Notes under the pieces: generated by a model | Told to the model about the DNA's origin: nothing | Databases searched by the model: none | The model's input: only the letters and a program-made list of their open reading frames with translations | Assembly: GCF_964253915.1 (NCBI RefSeq) | Contig: NZ_CAXUSG020000009.1 | Location: 62,001 to 126,000, forward strand | Reading direction: 5' to 3' | Source of the DNA: Metarhizobium sp964253915 | GTDB taxonomy: Bacteria; Pseudomonadota; Alphaproteobacteria; Rhizobiales; Rhizobiaceae | Length of the DNA stretch: 64,000 bases | Made by a program: the position numbers and the translations under genes | Part shown: in pieces, positions 17,689 through 26,026 of the stretch | Layout: the number at the start of each line of letters is the position of its first letter | How positions within the stretch are numbered: position 1 is the first letter of the stretch

Positions 17689-17744
17689 GAGCAATTCCAG
17701 CAAAAGTGCGTAGCGGTTTTGCGTAGAAACAATGAGATCGAGCG
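17689..17744. repeat. Rhizobial intergenic palindromic repeat, copy 2
   Basis: GAGCAATTCCAG, then CAAAAGTGCGTAGCGGTTTTGCG, then AAACAATGAGATCGAGCG. GCAAAA and TTTTGC form an inverted repeat around GTGCGTAGCGG. The layout repeats that of 13368-13466 (a CAAAAtG-n-GCAGCGGTT-like core followed by AACAA-n-GAGAT-n-GAGC). It ends two bases before the kdgK stop codon, so it can form part of the 3' end of that minus-strand transcript. Confidence 0.65.
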
Positions 17745-17745
17745 T

Positions 17746-18654
17746 TCAGGCCACCAGCTTTTCGTGGGCGATCAGGGCGCCATGCTCGCCGATGACGCGG
17801 GCGGCGACCGCCGCGCCGAAACCGGCAGCCTCGGCTGCATCACCGGTGACCAGGTAGCGGGCCAGGAAGGCGCCGTTAAAGCTGTCGCCGGCGCTGGTGG
17901 TATCGACGACCTTGGCCTCGACGGCGGGCATGAGCCGCGGTTCGCCGCCGAAGCTGATGGTCGCGCCATCAGCGCCGTTCTTCACCACGAGCTTTTCGAC
18001 ACCCAGCCCATGATAGCGGGCAACCGTCGCTTCGACGGATGCGTCGCCGAAATGCGTGGCCTCATCGTCGAAACTCGGCATGACGAGGTTTGCGGCACGG
18101 GCGCCATCGCTGATGGTGGAAAGCATGGTTTCGCGCCCCGACCACAGCCGCGGGCGAATATTCGGATCGAAGGCGACGAGCTTGCCGCTCGCCTTGGCGC
18201 GGCGTAGTTCGGAGAGCAAGGTCTCGACATCGGCAGCCGGCAGGATGGCGAGAGTGATTCCGGAGAAGTAGACGACATCGACCGCCTCGATGGCCCGGCG
18301 CAGATGATCGGCATCGGCGGCAAGCGCGCGGGCGGCGGAAGTATCGCGCCAGTAGCTGAAGGAGCGTTCGCCGTTTCGCAGATGGATCATGTAGAGGCCG
18401 GGGGTGCGTCCGGGAATACGACGCACCGCGGATGTCCCCACACCGGCGCCGGCCATGAAGGAGAGCATTTCTTCCGAAACCGGATCGTCGCCGAGCCCGG
18501 TCAGGTAATCGACCGACCATGTGGCAGGCAGGCAGGCACGCGCATACCAGGCCGTGTTGAACGTATCGCCGGCAAACCCCTTGCGCAGCAGGCCACCACC
18601 GGCCTGCGAGAGTTCCACCATACATTCACCGATCGAGAGAAAACGTCCACCCAA
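17746..18654 (-). CDS. kdgK: 2-keto-3-deoxygluconate kinase (PfkB family sugar kinase)
   Basis: 302-residue ribokinase/PfkB-family kinase. The N-terminal FLSIGECMVELS and GGLLRKGFAGDTFNTAWYAR and the C-terminal signature DTTSAGDSFNGAFLARYL (catalytic Asp in AGDSF) are clear. SYWRDTSAAR and AFDPNIRPRLW match 2-keto-3-deoxygluconate kinases, which feed the Entner-Doudoroff route from pectin- or glucuronate-derived KDG. It lies divergent to the GH13 alpha-glucosidase with 305 bases between. Substrate choice (KDG over another ketose) is inferred from resemblance. Confidence 0.8.
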   Translation of the reverse strand: MGGRFLSIGECMVELSQAGGGLLRKGFAGDTFNTAWYARACLPATWSVDYLTGLGDDPVSEEMLSFMAGAGVGTSAVRRIPGRTPGLYMIHLRNGERSFSYWRDTSAARALAADADHLRRAIEAVDVVYFSGITLAILPAADVETLLSELRRAKASGKLVAFDPNIRPRLWSGRETMLSTISDGARAANLVMPSFDDEATHFGDASVEATVARYHGLGVEKLVVKNGADGATISFGGEPRLMPAVEAKVVDTTSAGDSFNGAFLARYLVTGDAAEAAGFGAAVAARVIGEHGALIAHEKLVA

Positions 18655-18959
18655 AGCCTTGCTCCCCCACTAAGCATTGATGAAACCGGCAATACGCCGG
18701 ACAAGGGCCGCAGGCAAGTCCGGTCCGGCGTGCCTGGCGCGTACGAGCCGTTTCTGGCGCTGCGAAAGCTCACCTTATCAACCGGCTTGGCACGGTGACT
18801 GGCGTACTCAAGATGCCGGTGCCACATGCTTTCCTGTGGAGAAATCGCAATTCTCGGCTGTGGTCTTTTATCCGACTTGGTCTTACCCTTACCTTCGAAA
18901 CCAACCAAAGTCCTCGTCCGATTTTTCCCCTGTCCCGATTTATTCCCTGGAGTGCAAGC
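18655..18959. other. Divergent control region between kdgK and the alpha-glucosidase gene
   Basis: A 305-base stretch with no convincing gene. It must hold the promoters of the two divergent sugar genes. The only symmetric site I see is the imperfect inverted repeat GAGAA-n7-TTCTC at 18839-18855. I cannot assign a regulator to it. Confidence 0.4.
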
Positions 18960-20615
18960 ATGGCAGAGAAGACGACTGATGCAGCCGGCAATGCCGATTG
19001 GTGGCGCGGTGCCGTGATCTATCAGATCTATCCCCGGTCGTTTCAGGATACGACGGGTGACGGGCTCGGCGACCTGCGCGGCATCACCCTGCGTCTGCCC
19101 TATATCGCCTCGCTCGGCGTCGATGCCATCTGGCTGTCGCCGTTCTTCAAGTCGCCGATGGCGGACATGGGGTATGACGTTTCCGACTATTGCGATGTCG
19201 ATCCGATCTTCGGCACGCTCGGTGATTTCGACGAGATGATGGTGGAGGCGAAGCGGCTCGGCCTGAAGGTGATGATCGACCAGGTGATCTCGCACACATC
19301 CGACCAGCACCCCTGGTTCATCGAAAGCCGCGCGAGCCGCGATAACGCCAAGGCCGACTGGTACGTCTGGGCCGAACCGAAGCCGGATGGCACGGCGCCC
19401 AACAACTGGCTGTCGATCTTCGGCGGGCCGGGCTGGGAGTGGGACGGCATCCGCCGGCAATATTACATGCACAACTTCCTGACCTCGCAGCCGGACCTGA
19501 ATTTTCACAATCCGGATGTGCAGGATGCCCTGCTGGCGACGGTGCGTTTCTGGCTGGAGCGTGGCGTCGATGGCTTCCGCCTCGATACGGTGAACTTCTA
19601 TTTTCACGACCGGGAACTGCGCAACAACCCGCCGCACGAGCCGGATCCGGATTCGGTCGGCCTCGATGCGCCTGAGACCAATCCCTATGGCATGCAGAAC
19701 CATCTCTATGACAAGACACAGCCGGAAAATATCGGCTTCCTGCGCAAGTTCCGGGCGCTTCTCGATGAATATGGCGACCGCACCACGGTGGGCGAGGTGG
19801 GTGACGGTCCCCGCTCGCTGAAGACTGTGGCGGCCTATACGAGCGGCGGCGACAAGCTGCACATGTGCTACACCTTCGACCTGCTCGGGCCGGATTTCAC
19901 CGCCACCCACATCCGCAAATGCGTCAACGCCTTCCAGAAGGCTGTGACCGACGGCTGGGTCTGCTGGGCCTTCTCCAACCACGACGTCCAGCGCCATATC
20001 AGCCGTTTTGTCGATAATCCTGAGGAACGACCGCGTGTGGCGAAACTCGCCATCAGCGTGCTGGCCAGCCTGCGCGGCTCGATCTGCCTCTATCAGGGCG
20101 AGGAACTGGGTCTGCCGGAAGCCGACCTCGCTTTCGAGGACCTGCGCGACCCCTACGGTATACGCTTCTGGCCGGCCTTCAAGGGCCGCGACGGATGCCG
20201 CACGCCGATGGCCTGGGAAGGTGCGACGAGCAACGCGGCATTTTCGACGGGCAAGCCCTGGCTGCCGGTGCCGTCGGAACACCTGCCGCTGGCCGTGGAC
20301 ATGCAGGAGCATGAGACGGGTTCCGTGCTCGCCCATTACCGCCAGACGCTGGCCTTCCGCAAGTCGCTCGACGTGATGCTGGACGGCAGCATGAGCTTCC
20401 TCGACACCAATCAGGACGTCCTGGCCTTCACCCGGGAAAAGAACGGTGAAACGCTGCTGTTCGTCTTCAACCTGACCCGGGAGCCGCTTGTCTTCACCGG
20501 CGCCAAGGACCTCAAGATCAACGCGCTGATTGCCTGGCCGGGTTTTTCGCCGGTCTATGCCGATGGCGACATCCATCTCGATGCGCTGGACATGTTCTGC
20601 GCCCGGCTTGGGTAA
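18960..20615 (+). CDS. aglA: Alpha-glucosidase, glycoside hydrolase family 13
   Basis: 551-residue cytoplasmic GH13 enzyme that hydrolyses alpha-glucosides such as sucrose, maltose, isomaltose or trehalulose. It opens with WWRGAVIYQIYPRSFQDTTGDGLGDLRGI. Catalytic residues can be placed: nucleophile D209 (GFRLDTVNF), acid/base E279 (VGEVGDG) and D342 (FSNHD). It resembles AglA of the rhizobial aglEFGAK alpha-glucoside system, but the ABC transporter genes aglEFG are not beside it here. GGAG at 18949-18952 sets the ATG at 18960; upstream in-frame codons to 18795 look non-coding. Confidence 0.9.
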   Translation: MAEKTTDAAGNADWWRGAVIYQIYPRSFQDTTGDGLGDLRGITLRLPYIASLGVDAIWLSPFFKSPMADMGYDVSDYCDVDPIFGTLGDFDEMMVEAKRLGLKVMIDQVISHTSDQHPWFIESRASRDNAKADWYVWAEPKPDGTAPNNWLSIFGGPGWEWDGIRRQYYMHNFLTSQPDLNFHNPDVQDALLATVRFWLERGVDGFRLDTVNFYFHDRELRNNPPHEPDPDSVGLDAPETNPYGMQNHLYDKTQPENIGFLRKFRALLDEYGDRTTVGEVGDGPRSLKTVAAYTSGGDKLHMCYTFDLLGPDFTATHIRKCVNAFQKAVTDGWVCWAFSNHDVQRHISRFVDNPEERPRVAKLAISVLASLRGSICLYQGEELGLPEADLAFEDLRDPYGIRFWPAFKGRDGCRTPMAWEGATSNAAFSTGKPWLPVPSEHLPLAVDMQEHETGSVLAHYRQTLAFRKSLDVMLDGSMSFLDTNQDVLAFTREKNGETLLFVFNLTREPLVFTGAKDLKINALIAWPGFSPVYADGDIHLDALDMFCARLG

Positions 20616-20640
20616 CTCACGACCGATTGCGTCGAACTGA

Positions 20641-20680
20641 AAGAGGCGGCCTTGATAGGCCGCCTCTTTGGTTTTTGTTT
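20641..20680 (+). terminator. Rho-independent terminator after the alpha-glucosidase
   Basis: Perfect 13-base stem (AAAGAGGCGGCCT and complement) with a TGAT loop at 20641-20670, followed by GGTTTTTGTTTG. It lies 25 bases after the stop. Confidence 0.92.
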
Positions 20681-20718
20681 GTTGGAGAACGGGGCGGCAG
20701 CGGCCACCCCGCCATCCA

Positions 20719-22047
20719 TCAGATATTGCTGTTCAGAATCTCGCGCAGCTTGCCGAAGATCTCGTCGATGTGGTGCTTTTCGACGATCAGCGGCGGCGAG
20801 AGGGCGATGATGTCGCCGGTGGTGCGGATCAGGAGGCCCTTCTCGTAGGCCTTGAGGAAGGCTGTGAAAGCGCGTTTCGTCGGTTCGCCGGCGATTGGAT
20901 CAAGTTCGATGGCGCCGATCAGGCCGGTGTTGCGCAGGTCGATGACGTTCTTGCAGTCCTTCAGCGAATGCAGGCCGTCTTCCCAGTAGGAGGCGATCTC
21001 GGCGGCGCGGGTGAGCAGGCCTTCTTCCTTGTAGGTGTCGAGCGTGCCGAGGGCTGCGGCGCAGGCGATCGGGTTGCCGGAATAGGTGTATCCGTGGAAG
21101 AACTCGATCATGTGCTCCGGGCCGTTCATGAAGGCATCATGGATCTCGGAGGTGACGAAGACGGCGCCCATCGGGATGACGCCGTTGGTCAGGCCCTTGG
21201 CGGTGGTGATCATGTCCGGCTTGACGTCGTAATATTGCGCCGCGAACGGTGCGCCGAGGCGGCCGTAACCGGTGATGACTTCGTCGAAAATCAACAGGAT
21301 GCCGTGCTTGGTGCAGATATCGCGCAGCTTCTGCAGGTAACCCTTCGGCGGGATGAGCACGCCGGTGGAGCCGGCGACGGGTTCGACGATGACGGCGGCC
21401 ACGGTCGAAGCGTCGTGCAGGGTGACGATGCGCTCCAGCTCGGTCGCCAGGTCGCCGCCATGCTCCGGCTGGCCGCGGGTAAAGGCGTTCTGGGCCGGCA
21501 GGTGGGTGTGCGGCATATGATCGACGCCGGTGAGCAGCGTGCCGAACATCTTGCGGTTGGAGACGATACCGCCGACGGAGATGCCGCCGAAGTTGACGCC
21601 GTGGTAGCCGCGCTCGCGGCCGATCAGGCGGAAGCGCGAACCGTTGCCCTTGACGCGGTGGTAGGCGAGCGCAACCTTCAATGCGGTCTCGACCGACTCG
21701 GAGCCGGAGTTGGTGTAGAGCACATGGTCGAGGCCATCGGGGGCGATGTCGACGAGGCGGTTGGCCAGTTCGAAGGCCTTGGGATGACCCAGCTGGAAGG
21801 CCGGCGCGTAATCGAGTTCGCCGGCCTGGGCGCGGATCGCCTCGGTGATCTTCGGCCGGCAGTGGCCGGCGTTGACGCACCAGAGGCCGGCGGTGCCATC
21901 GAGCACCTGGCGGCCGTCATGCGTGGTGTAGTGCATATCCTTGGCACCGACGAAGAGCCGCGGCTCCTTCTTGAACTGGCGGTTGGCCGTAAACGGCATC
22001 CAGAAGGCCCGCAGGTCATTGGGTGTGGCATTCGAACGGTCGGACAT
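20719..22047 (-). CDS. Class III omega-amino acid aminotransferase
   Basis: 442-residue PLP-dependent class III aminotransferase. WMPFTANRQFKKEPRLFVGA at the N-terminus, NSGSESVETALK, the PLP-holding Asp in IFDEVITGYGR and the Schiff-base Lys in TTAKGLTNGVIPMGAV are all present. These fit the beta-alanine/omega-amino acid:pyruvate aminotransferase group, which passes the amino group of beta-alanine or similar amines to pyruvate. GGGAG lies upstream of the ATG at 22047. The frame runs further upstream to 22131 without family sequence. It is divergent from the GH9 gene and shows no operon partner. Confidence 0.88.
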   Translation of the reverse strand: MSDRSNATPNDLRAFWMPFTANRQFKKEPRLFVGAKDMHYTTHDGRQVLDGTAGLWCVNAGHCRPKITEAIRAQAGELDYAPAFQLGHPKAFELANRLVDIAPDGLDHVLYTNSGSESVETALKVALAYHRVKGNGSRFRLIGRERGYHGVNFGGISVGGIVSNRKMFGTLLTGVDHMPHTHLPAQNAFTRGQPEHGGDLATELERIVTLHDASTVAAVIVEPVAGSTGVLIPPKGYLQKLRDICTKHGILLIFDEVITGYGRLGAPFAAQYYDVKPDMITTAKGLTNGVIPMGAVFVTSEIHDAFMNGPEHMIEFFHGYTYSGNPIACAAALGTLDTYKEEGLLTRAAEIASYWEDGLHSLKDCKNVIDLRNTGLIGAIELDPIAGEPTKRAFTAFLKAYEKGLLIRTTGDIIALSPPLIVEKHHIDEIFGKLREILNSNI

Positions 22048-22254
22048 GTTTCCTATACTCCCGGGCCATGTGTTTGACGGGTGGCCTCTCCCGGTTCGGG
22101 GCGCTTCGCGCCGGTTTTGGGTGGCGCTCAAATTAGCAGCGGGCCGGCAAGCGTCAAGTTGGCAGGAATTTCATTCGCGGCTTTGAGGAGACTTAACCTT
22201 TTGGCGTTAGCTGTAGGATGCTGCGGCCGGATGAACGGCCCGAAAAGGTTTGTC

Positions 22255-24558
22255 ATGAAGACACTCTGCTGCCTCCGCGCCTTTGGCGCGGCCGCTATCC
22301 TTGTATGTCCCGCAACGGCCGCTCTGGCCGCGAAGACGAGCGACGCTCCCGCTTTCCGGGCAAAAATCGAAAAATTCTGGTCGACGCCGAACGTCAAGCT
22401 GAGCCGCGAGAAAAAGGCGCTTTGCGCCAAGGTTCCCGGTGGCGCCGCCAATGCCTGGGATGCGTTGTTGGGTATCAACGGCGTGTCGCTCGAAGCCGGA
22501 AAGAATTACATGCTGCGGTTCGATGCCGTCGCCCGCGGCGAAGGTGCGGCCGAAAGCGTCAGGGTGGTGTTTCAGGAGCCGGTGGACCCATGGACGGTGC
22601 AGGCTTCCGGCACCCTCAGCCCCGGCGGCGCTATGCAGCCCTTCGCGCTTCACGTCGCTGCCGGGCAGGGAGGCAAGCTGCAGCTGGTGTTTCAACTCGG
22701 CGGCCAGGCGCAATCCTGGAGTTTTTGCCTTTCCGGACTGACCATTTCGGCCGCGTCGGCGGGTGAGGCCGTTGCTGTGGACTTAGGCAAGCAAACCCCG
22801 ATCAAGCAGGATGTCGAAAATCCGATCCGGCTCAACCAGACAGGCTTTTTCGCCGATGGCCCGAAACGGGCAACAATCATTTCCCCGTCCAAAACGCCCG
22901 TCGCCTTTCGACTGAAGGATGCAGTTGGCGCCTTGCTGGGTGAGGGCGAAACGGAAGTGCGCGGCCTGGACACCGATTCCGGCTATTTCGTCCACGTCGC
23001 CGATTTTTCCGCCTTTTCCCAGGTCGGAGATGGTTATCGGCTGGAGACGGACAAGGCCGCGAGCCATCCCTTTGCCATTGGGGATGCCGCCTATCGCAAG
23101 CTCGCGGTGGATGCGCTCTCCTGGTTCTATCCGCAGCGCAGTGGCATCGCAATCGACGGAGCGGTCGCCGGCGCCGCTTATGCCCGGCCTGCGGGGCATA
23201 TGGATGCACTGCCAAACCTTGGCGATGCTGCCGTTGCCTGTCTGAGCGGCGAGGTGGCGCGCAAGCTTTATGGTGCGGCCTGGACATGCGCCGGTCCGCG
23301 CGATGTGCGCGGCGGCTGGTATGATGCCGGTGATCATGGAAAATACGTCGTCAACGGTGGCATTGCCGTGGCGCAGGTGATGGCGGCCTTCGAGCGGGCG
23401 CAGGTGTTTTCCGCCAACGCCTCGCCGCTTTTGCGTGACGGCTATGCCCGGCTTCCCGAAAGCGGCAACGGCCTGCCGGATATTCTCGACGAAGCCCGCT
23501 GGGAACTGGAGTTCCTGCTGAAGATGGTGGTGCCGGAGGGCGATCCCCTCGCAGGCATGGCGTATCACAAGGTGCATGACGTGCAGTGGACCGGCCTGCC
23601 GCTGCTGCCGCATCTCGATCCGCAGCCGCGGGCGCTGCACCGCCCGTCCACGGCGGCAACGCTGAACCTTGCAGCCGTCGCGGCGCAGGGTGCCCGGCTT
23701 TTCCGGCCCTACGACGCTGCTTTTGCCGACAGGCTGCTGGTGGCGGCGCGGGAGGCTTATGAGGCCGCCCGCAGGCATCCCGACCTGTTCGCGCCGGTCT
23801 CCGACGGCAGGCAGGGGGGAGGCGACTACGACGACCGCACGGTTTCCGACGAATTTTACTGGGCGGCGGCGGAGCTTTTCATCACCACCGGCGAGCCTGC
23901 CTTCCTCAAGGCCTTGCGTGCCTCGCCGCATTGGGATGGCCCGGTCTTCGACGCGGCCGGGTTCGACTGGCGGTCGGTGGCAGGCTTCGCCCGGCTGGAA
24001 CTTGGCCTGTTCGGCACATCCCTGCCGGACGGTGACCGGCAGGCGATCCGGCAATCGATCGTTGCCGCCGCCGAACGATTCGTCGAACTGCAGCACGGTC
24101 AGCCGTTCGCTTATGTCTACAAGACGAAAAGCGGCCGTTTCTCATGGGGTTCGAATGCGGCGATGCTGCAGAACCTGCTGGTCATCGCCGCCGCCTACGA
24201 CCTGACGGGAAAACGCGACTATTTACAGTCGGCACGCGAAGGCATCGACTATCTGCTCGGCCGCAATGCCCTCGACCTGTCCTATGTCACGGGTTTCGGC
24301 AGCGTCTATTCGCGGCAGCAGCACAGCCGATGGTATGCACATACGCTCGATGCCTCCCTGCCGGAGCCGCCCGTCGGTTCGCTGGCCGGCGGTGCCAACG
24401 AAACACTTGTCGATCCCGTCGCCAAGGTCCGGCTTGCCGGCTGCCGCGGCCCGCATTGTTATATCGACGATATCGGCGCCTGGGGCGTGAACGAGATCGC
24501 CATCAACTGGAATGCGGCGCTCGTTCAATTTGCGTCGTTTCTGGCCGACGCGCGTTAA
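22255..24558 (+). CDS. Glycoside hydrolase family 9 cellulase, secreted, multidomain
   Basis: 767-residue exported protein. A signal peptide (MKTLCCLRAFGAAAILVCPATAALA) is followed by a ~150-residue beta-sandwich-like region resembling CBM4/9 modules, an Ig-like CelD_N domain (NPIRLNQTGFFADGPKRATII) and the (alpha/alpha)6 GH9 catalytic domain. Catalytic aspartates D357 and D360 sit in GGWYDAGDHGKYV, and the proton donor E747 in WGVNEIAINWN near the C-terminus. The family cuts beta-1,4-glucan. In a rhizobial setting it could remodel the cell's own cellulose or attack plant walls. A terminator-like hairpin follows at 24681-24722. Confidence 0.9.
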   Translation: MKTLCCLRAFGAAAILVCPATAALAAKTSDAPAFRAKIEKFWSTPNVKLSREKKALCAKVPGGAANAWDALLGINGVSLEAGKNYMLRFDAVARGEGAAESVRVVFQEPVDPWTVQASGTLSPGGAMQPFALHVAAGQGGKLQLVFQLGGQAQSWSFCLSGLTISAASAGEAVAVDLGKQTPIKQDVENPIRLNQTGFFADGPKRATIISPSKTPVAFRLKDAVGALLGEGETEVRGLDTDSGYFVHVADFSAFSQVGDGYRLETDKAASHPFAIGDAAYRKLAVDALSWFYPQRSGIAIDGAVAGAAYARPAGHMDALPNLGDAAVACLSGEVARKLYGAAWTCAGPRDVRGGWYDAGDHGKYVVNGGIAVAQVMAAFERAQVFSANASPLLRDGYARLPESGNGLPDILDEARWELEFLLKMVVPEGDPLAGMAYHKVHDVQWTGLPLLPHLDPQPRALHRPSTAATLNLAAVAAQGARLFRPYDAAFADRLLVAAREAYEAARRHPDLFAPVSDGRQGGGDYDDRTVSDEFYWAAAELFITTGEPAFLKALRASPHWDGPVFDAAGFDWRSVAGFARLELGLFGTSLPDGDRQAIRQSIVAAAERFVELQHGQPFAYVYKTKSGRFSWGSNAAMLQNLLVIAAAYDLTGKRDYLQSAREGIDYLLGRNALDLSYVTGFGSVYSRQQHSRWYAHTLDASLPEPPVGSLAGGANETLVDPVAKVRLAGCRGPHCYIDDIGAWGVNEIAINWNAALVQFASFLADAR

Positions 24559-24680
24559 TTTTGCAGTAGCGAACAGGTTTGGGCAAGCTCGCGATGCGAG
24601 TGTCCAGCCGTCAAGACGACCGGCCCGATAACAGGGCAGTCTTCGGCCGGTGCCTTGTCAAGACCGGCGGTCAAGCCATG

Positions 24681-24722
24681 CAGGTTCGGCCTCTCGCGAT
24701 GAGAGGTGGAACCTGCTTTTCT
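24681..24722 (+). terminator. Long hairpin with T-rich tail downstream of the GH9 gene
   Basis: CAGGTTC..CCTCTC (24681-24695) pairs with GAGAGG..GAACCTG (24701-24715) around a GCGAT loop, with one mismatch and one wobble, then CTTTTCTCTT. It is 120 bases after the GH9 stop, so it either ends a long 3' UTR or a separate small RNA. Confidence 0.7.
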
Positions 24723-24738
24723 CTTGAAAATCATAGAT

Positions 24739-24769
24739 ATAAAAAAGCGGCTCATTCTCACGGCCGCTT
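24739..24769 (-). terminator. Terminator of the nolR-like gene
   Basis: On the minus strand AAGCGGC pairs with GCCGCTT around an 11-base loop, and TTTTTTATAT follows. It lies 39 bases beyond the stop of the ArsR-family gene. Confidence 0.8.
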
Positions 24770-24807
24770 GTGTCACGATGATCTGCGCGTTCCTCGCGGA
24801 ACCGTTT

Positions 24808-25125
24808 TCAGGCTGCAGATTTGCTTTTTTCGGTCTCGCAGTAGATTTCTTCCAGCGTGTCGAGCATCTTGATAACCGCTTCCGACGTGCTGGAATAATA
24901 GATGGTCTGGGCGTCGCGGCGGGTCTTGACCAGCTTCTGTGCCCGCAGCTTGGAAAGGTGCTGCGACAGTGCCGACTGGCTGAGGCCGACCTGGTTGGCG
25001 AGCACGCCGACCGGGACCTCGCCCTTGACCAGGCTGCAGAGGATCATCAGGCGCTTGGGGTTGGCCATGGCCGAAAGTAAACCTGCCGCCACATTGGAGT
25101 GGTCCGATAAAGTCTTTGTTTTCAT
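24808..25125 (-). CDS. nolR: NolR-like ArsR-family transcriptional regulator
   Basis: 105-residue winged-helix repressor. The run LLSAMANPKRLMILCSLVKGEVPVGVLANQVGL and LSQSALSQHLSKLRAQKLVKTRRDAQTIYYSS closely follows NolR as I remember it. NolR is the rhizobial ArsR-family regulator that represses nod genes and also affects growth, motility and exopolysaccharide. No ArsR-type metal cysteine pair is seen in the recognition helix. The start at 25125 (MKTKTLSDH) has a GAGAGA site upstream. Neighbours are not nod genes. The family call is certain; orthology to NolR is likely but unproven. Confidence 0.82.
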   Translation of the reverse strand: MKTKTLSDHSNVAAGLLSAMANPKRLMILCSLVKGEVPVGVLANQVGLSQSALSQHLSKLRAQKLVKTRRDAQTIYYSSTSEAVIKMLDTLEEIYCETEKSKSAA

Positions 25126-25226
25126 CTGGGTCTCTCTATGTCCCATCCCTCTCGAGCGACGGGCGTTTCGCAATGATCAAATAAACAAACGGAAATGTAT
25201 CAGCACGAAACGAAGATTGTATATAC

Positions 25227-25982
25227 CTAAATTTCACGTATTGAGTATACCATTTTAGATATATAACAAATTATGTCTTGCTGCGTCGGGAGAGTCGTTT
25301 CGAACTCCAGACGCACCCCGTCATCGGCGGAAATCAGGTCCAAACCGGCGATATCCAGGCCGGAAATGCGCCAATCCGACGCTTTTGCACCACATATCTT
25401 CACGGCGAGGTCGGTTGCGATGTCGGGGGACAGCGCTTCGATCTCGGCGATGGTTGCCGCCTCGTCGGCAGCGAGGGTTTCGGATGCGGCTGCGTCGTGC
25501 AGCAGGTCCGAGGCGGCCAGAATATAGGCCCGGCCGAAGCCGCCGTTCAGGCTTGCCGATTGCGGCACGAGGCGGAAAAAGCGGAAATCGGGAAAATCGA
25601 TATAGAGCTTTGCCTTCGGGTGGCGGTTGAGGAAACGCTGGCGGATGCGCTGGTGGGCCGGGGTATCGCGCTCGACGGGTTCCGCGAGGCAGAGTGTCGT
25701 CAGTCGCGGATACGCAAGCGGATCGCCCTTGCCGGGCTCGCCCGTCAGCAGCGAAGCGCGGGCATCGGCCTGCAGCGCTTTCGTGTGGGCGGACAATGCG
25801 GAAACCAGGATGGTCGGCGTGCCGTCGCTGTCGGTTGCCAGCAGGACGCGGCTGGCTGAGGGGAAGCCGCCCTCCGGTTCGATGACGGCAAGGGCGGCAT
25901 GACGCACGGTGTGAACGAGGCTGCGGGCAAGCTTGCGGGCATCGTCATCGGTGTCGCGAATGACGGAAGGTTTGTCGGCCAT
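25227..25982 (-). CDS. HugZ-type haem utilisation protein (PNPOx-like split-barrel)
   Basis: 251-residue protein with an N-terminal split-barrel of the pyridoxamine phosphate oxidase-like fold (LVHTVRHAALAVIEPEGGFPSASRVLLATD) and a C-terminal DUF2470-like part (ISGLDIAGLDLISADDGVRLEFE). This two-part layout is the HugZ/HutZ family of haem-degrading or haem-storing proteins; it could also be a flavin-binding relative. It begins 44 bases after choV on the same strand, so it may be the last gene of the choline transporter transcript. The chosen ATG (25982) begins MADKPSV. Confidence 0.75.
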   Translation of the reverse strand: MADKPSVIRDTDDDARKLARSLVHTVRHAALAVIEPEGGFPSASRVLLATDSDGTPTILVSALSAHTKALQADARASLLTGEPGKGDPLAYPRLTTLCLAEPVERDTPAHQRIRQRFLNRHPKAKLYIDFPDFRFFRLVPQSASLNGGFGRAYILAASDLLHDAAASETLAADEAATIAEIEALSPDIATDLAVKICGAKASDWRISGLDIAGLDLISADDGVRLEFETTLPTQQDIICYISKMVYSIREI

Positions 25983-26026
25983 GGTGTCCCTTGATTGTCC
26001 GGGCAACCGCGGCCGACCGGGGACGG

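Noticed and set aside
18501..20576. A 691-codon open frame antisense to the alpha-glucosidase
   Set aside because: The plus strand encodes a complete GH13 enzyme with all catalytic residues. The antisense product has no recognisable domain; long antisense frames are normal in GC-rich DNA.
24555..24776. A 73-codon minus frame between the GH9 and nolR-like genes
   Set aside because: It begins inside the nolR terminator hairpin and contains the other strong hairpin, so it is unlikely to be coding.
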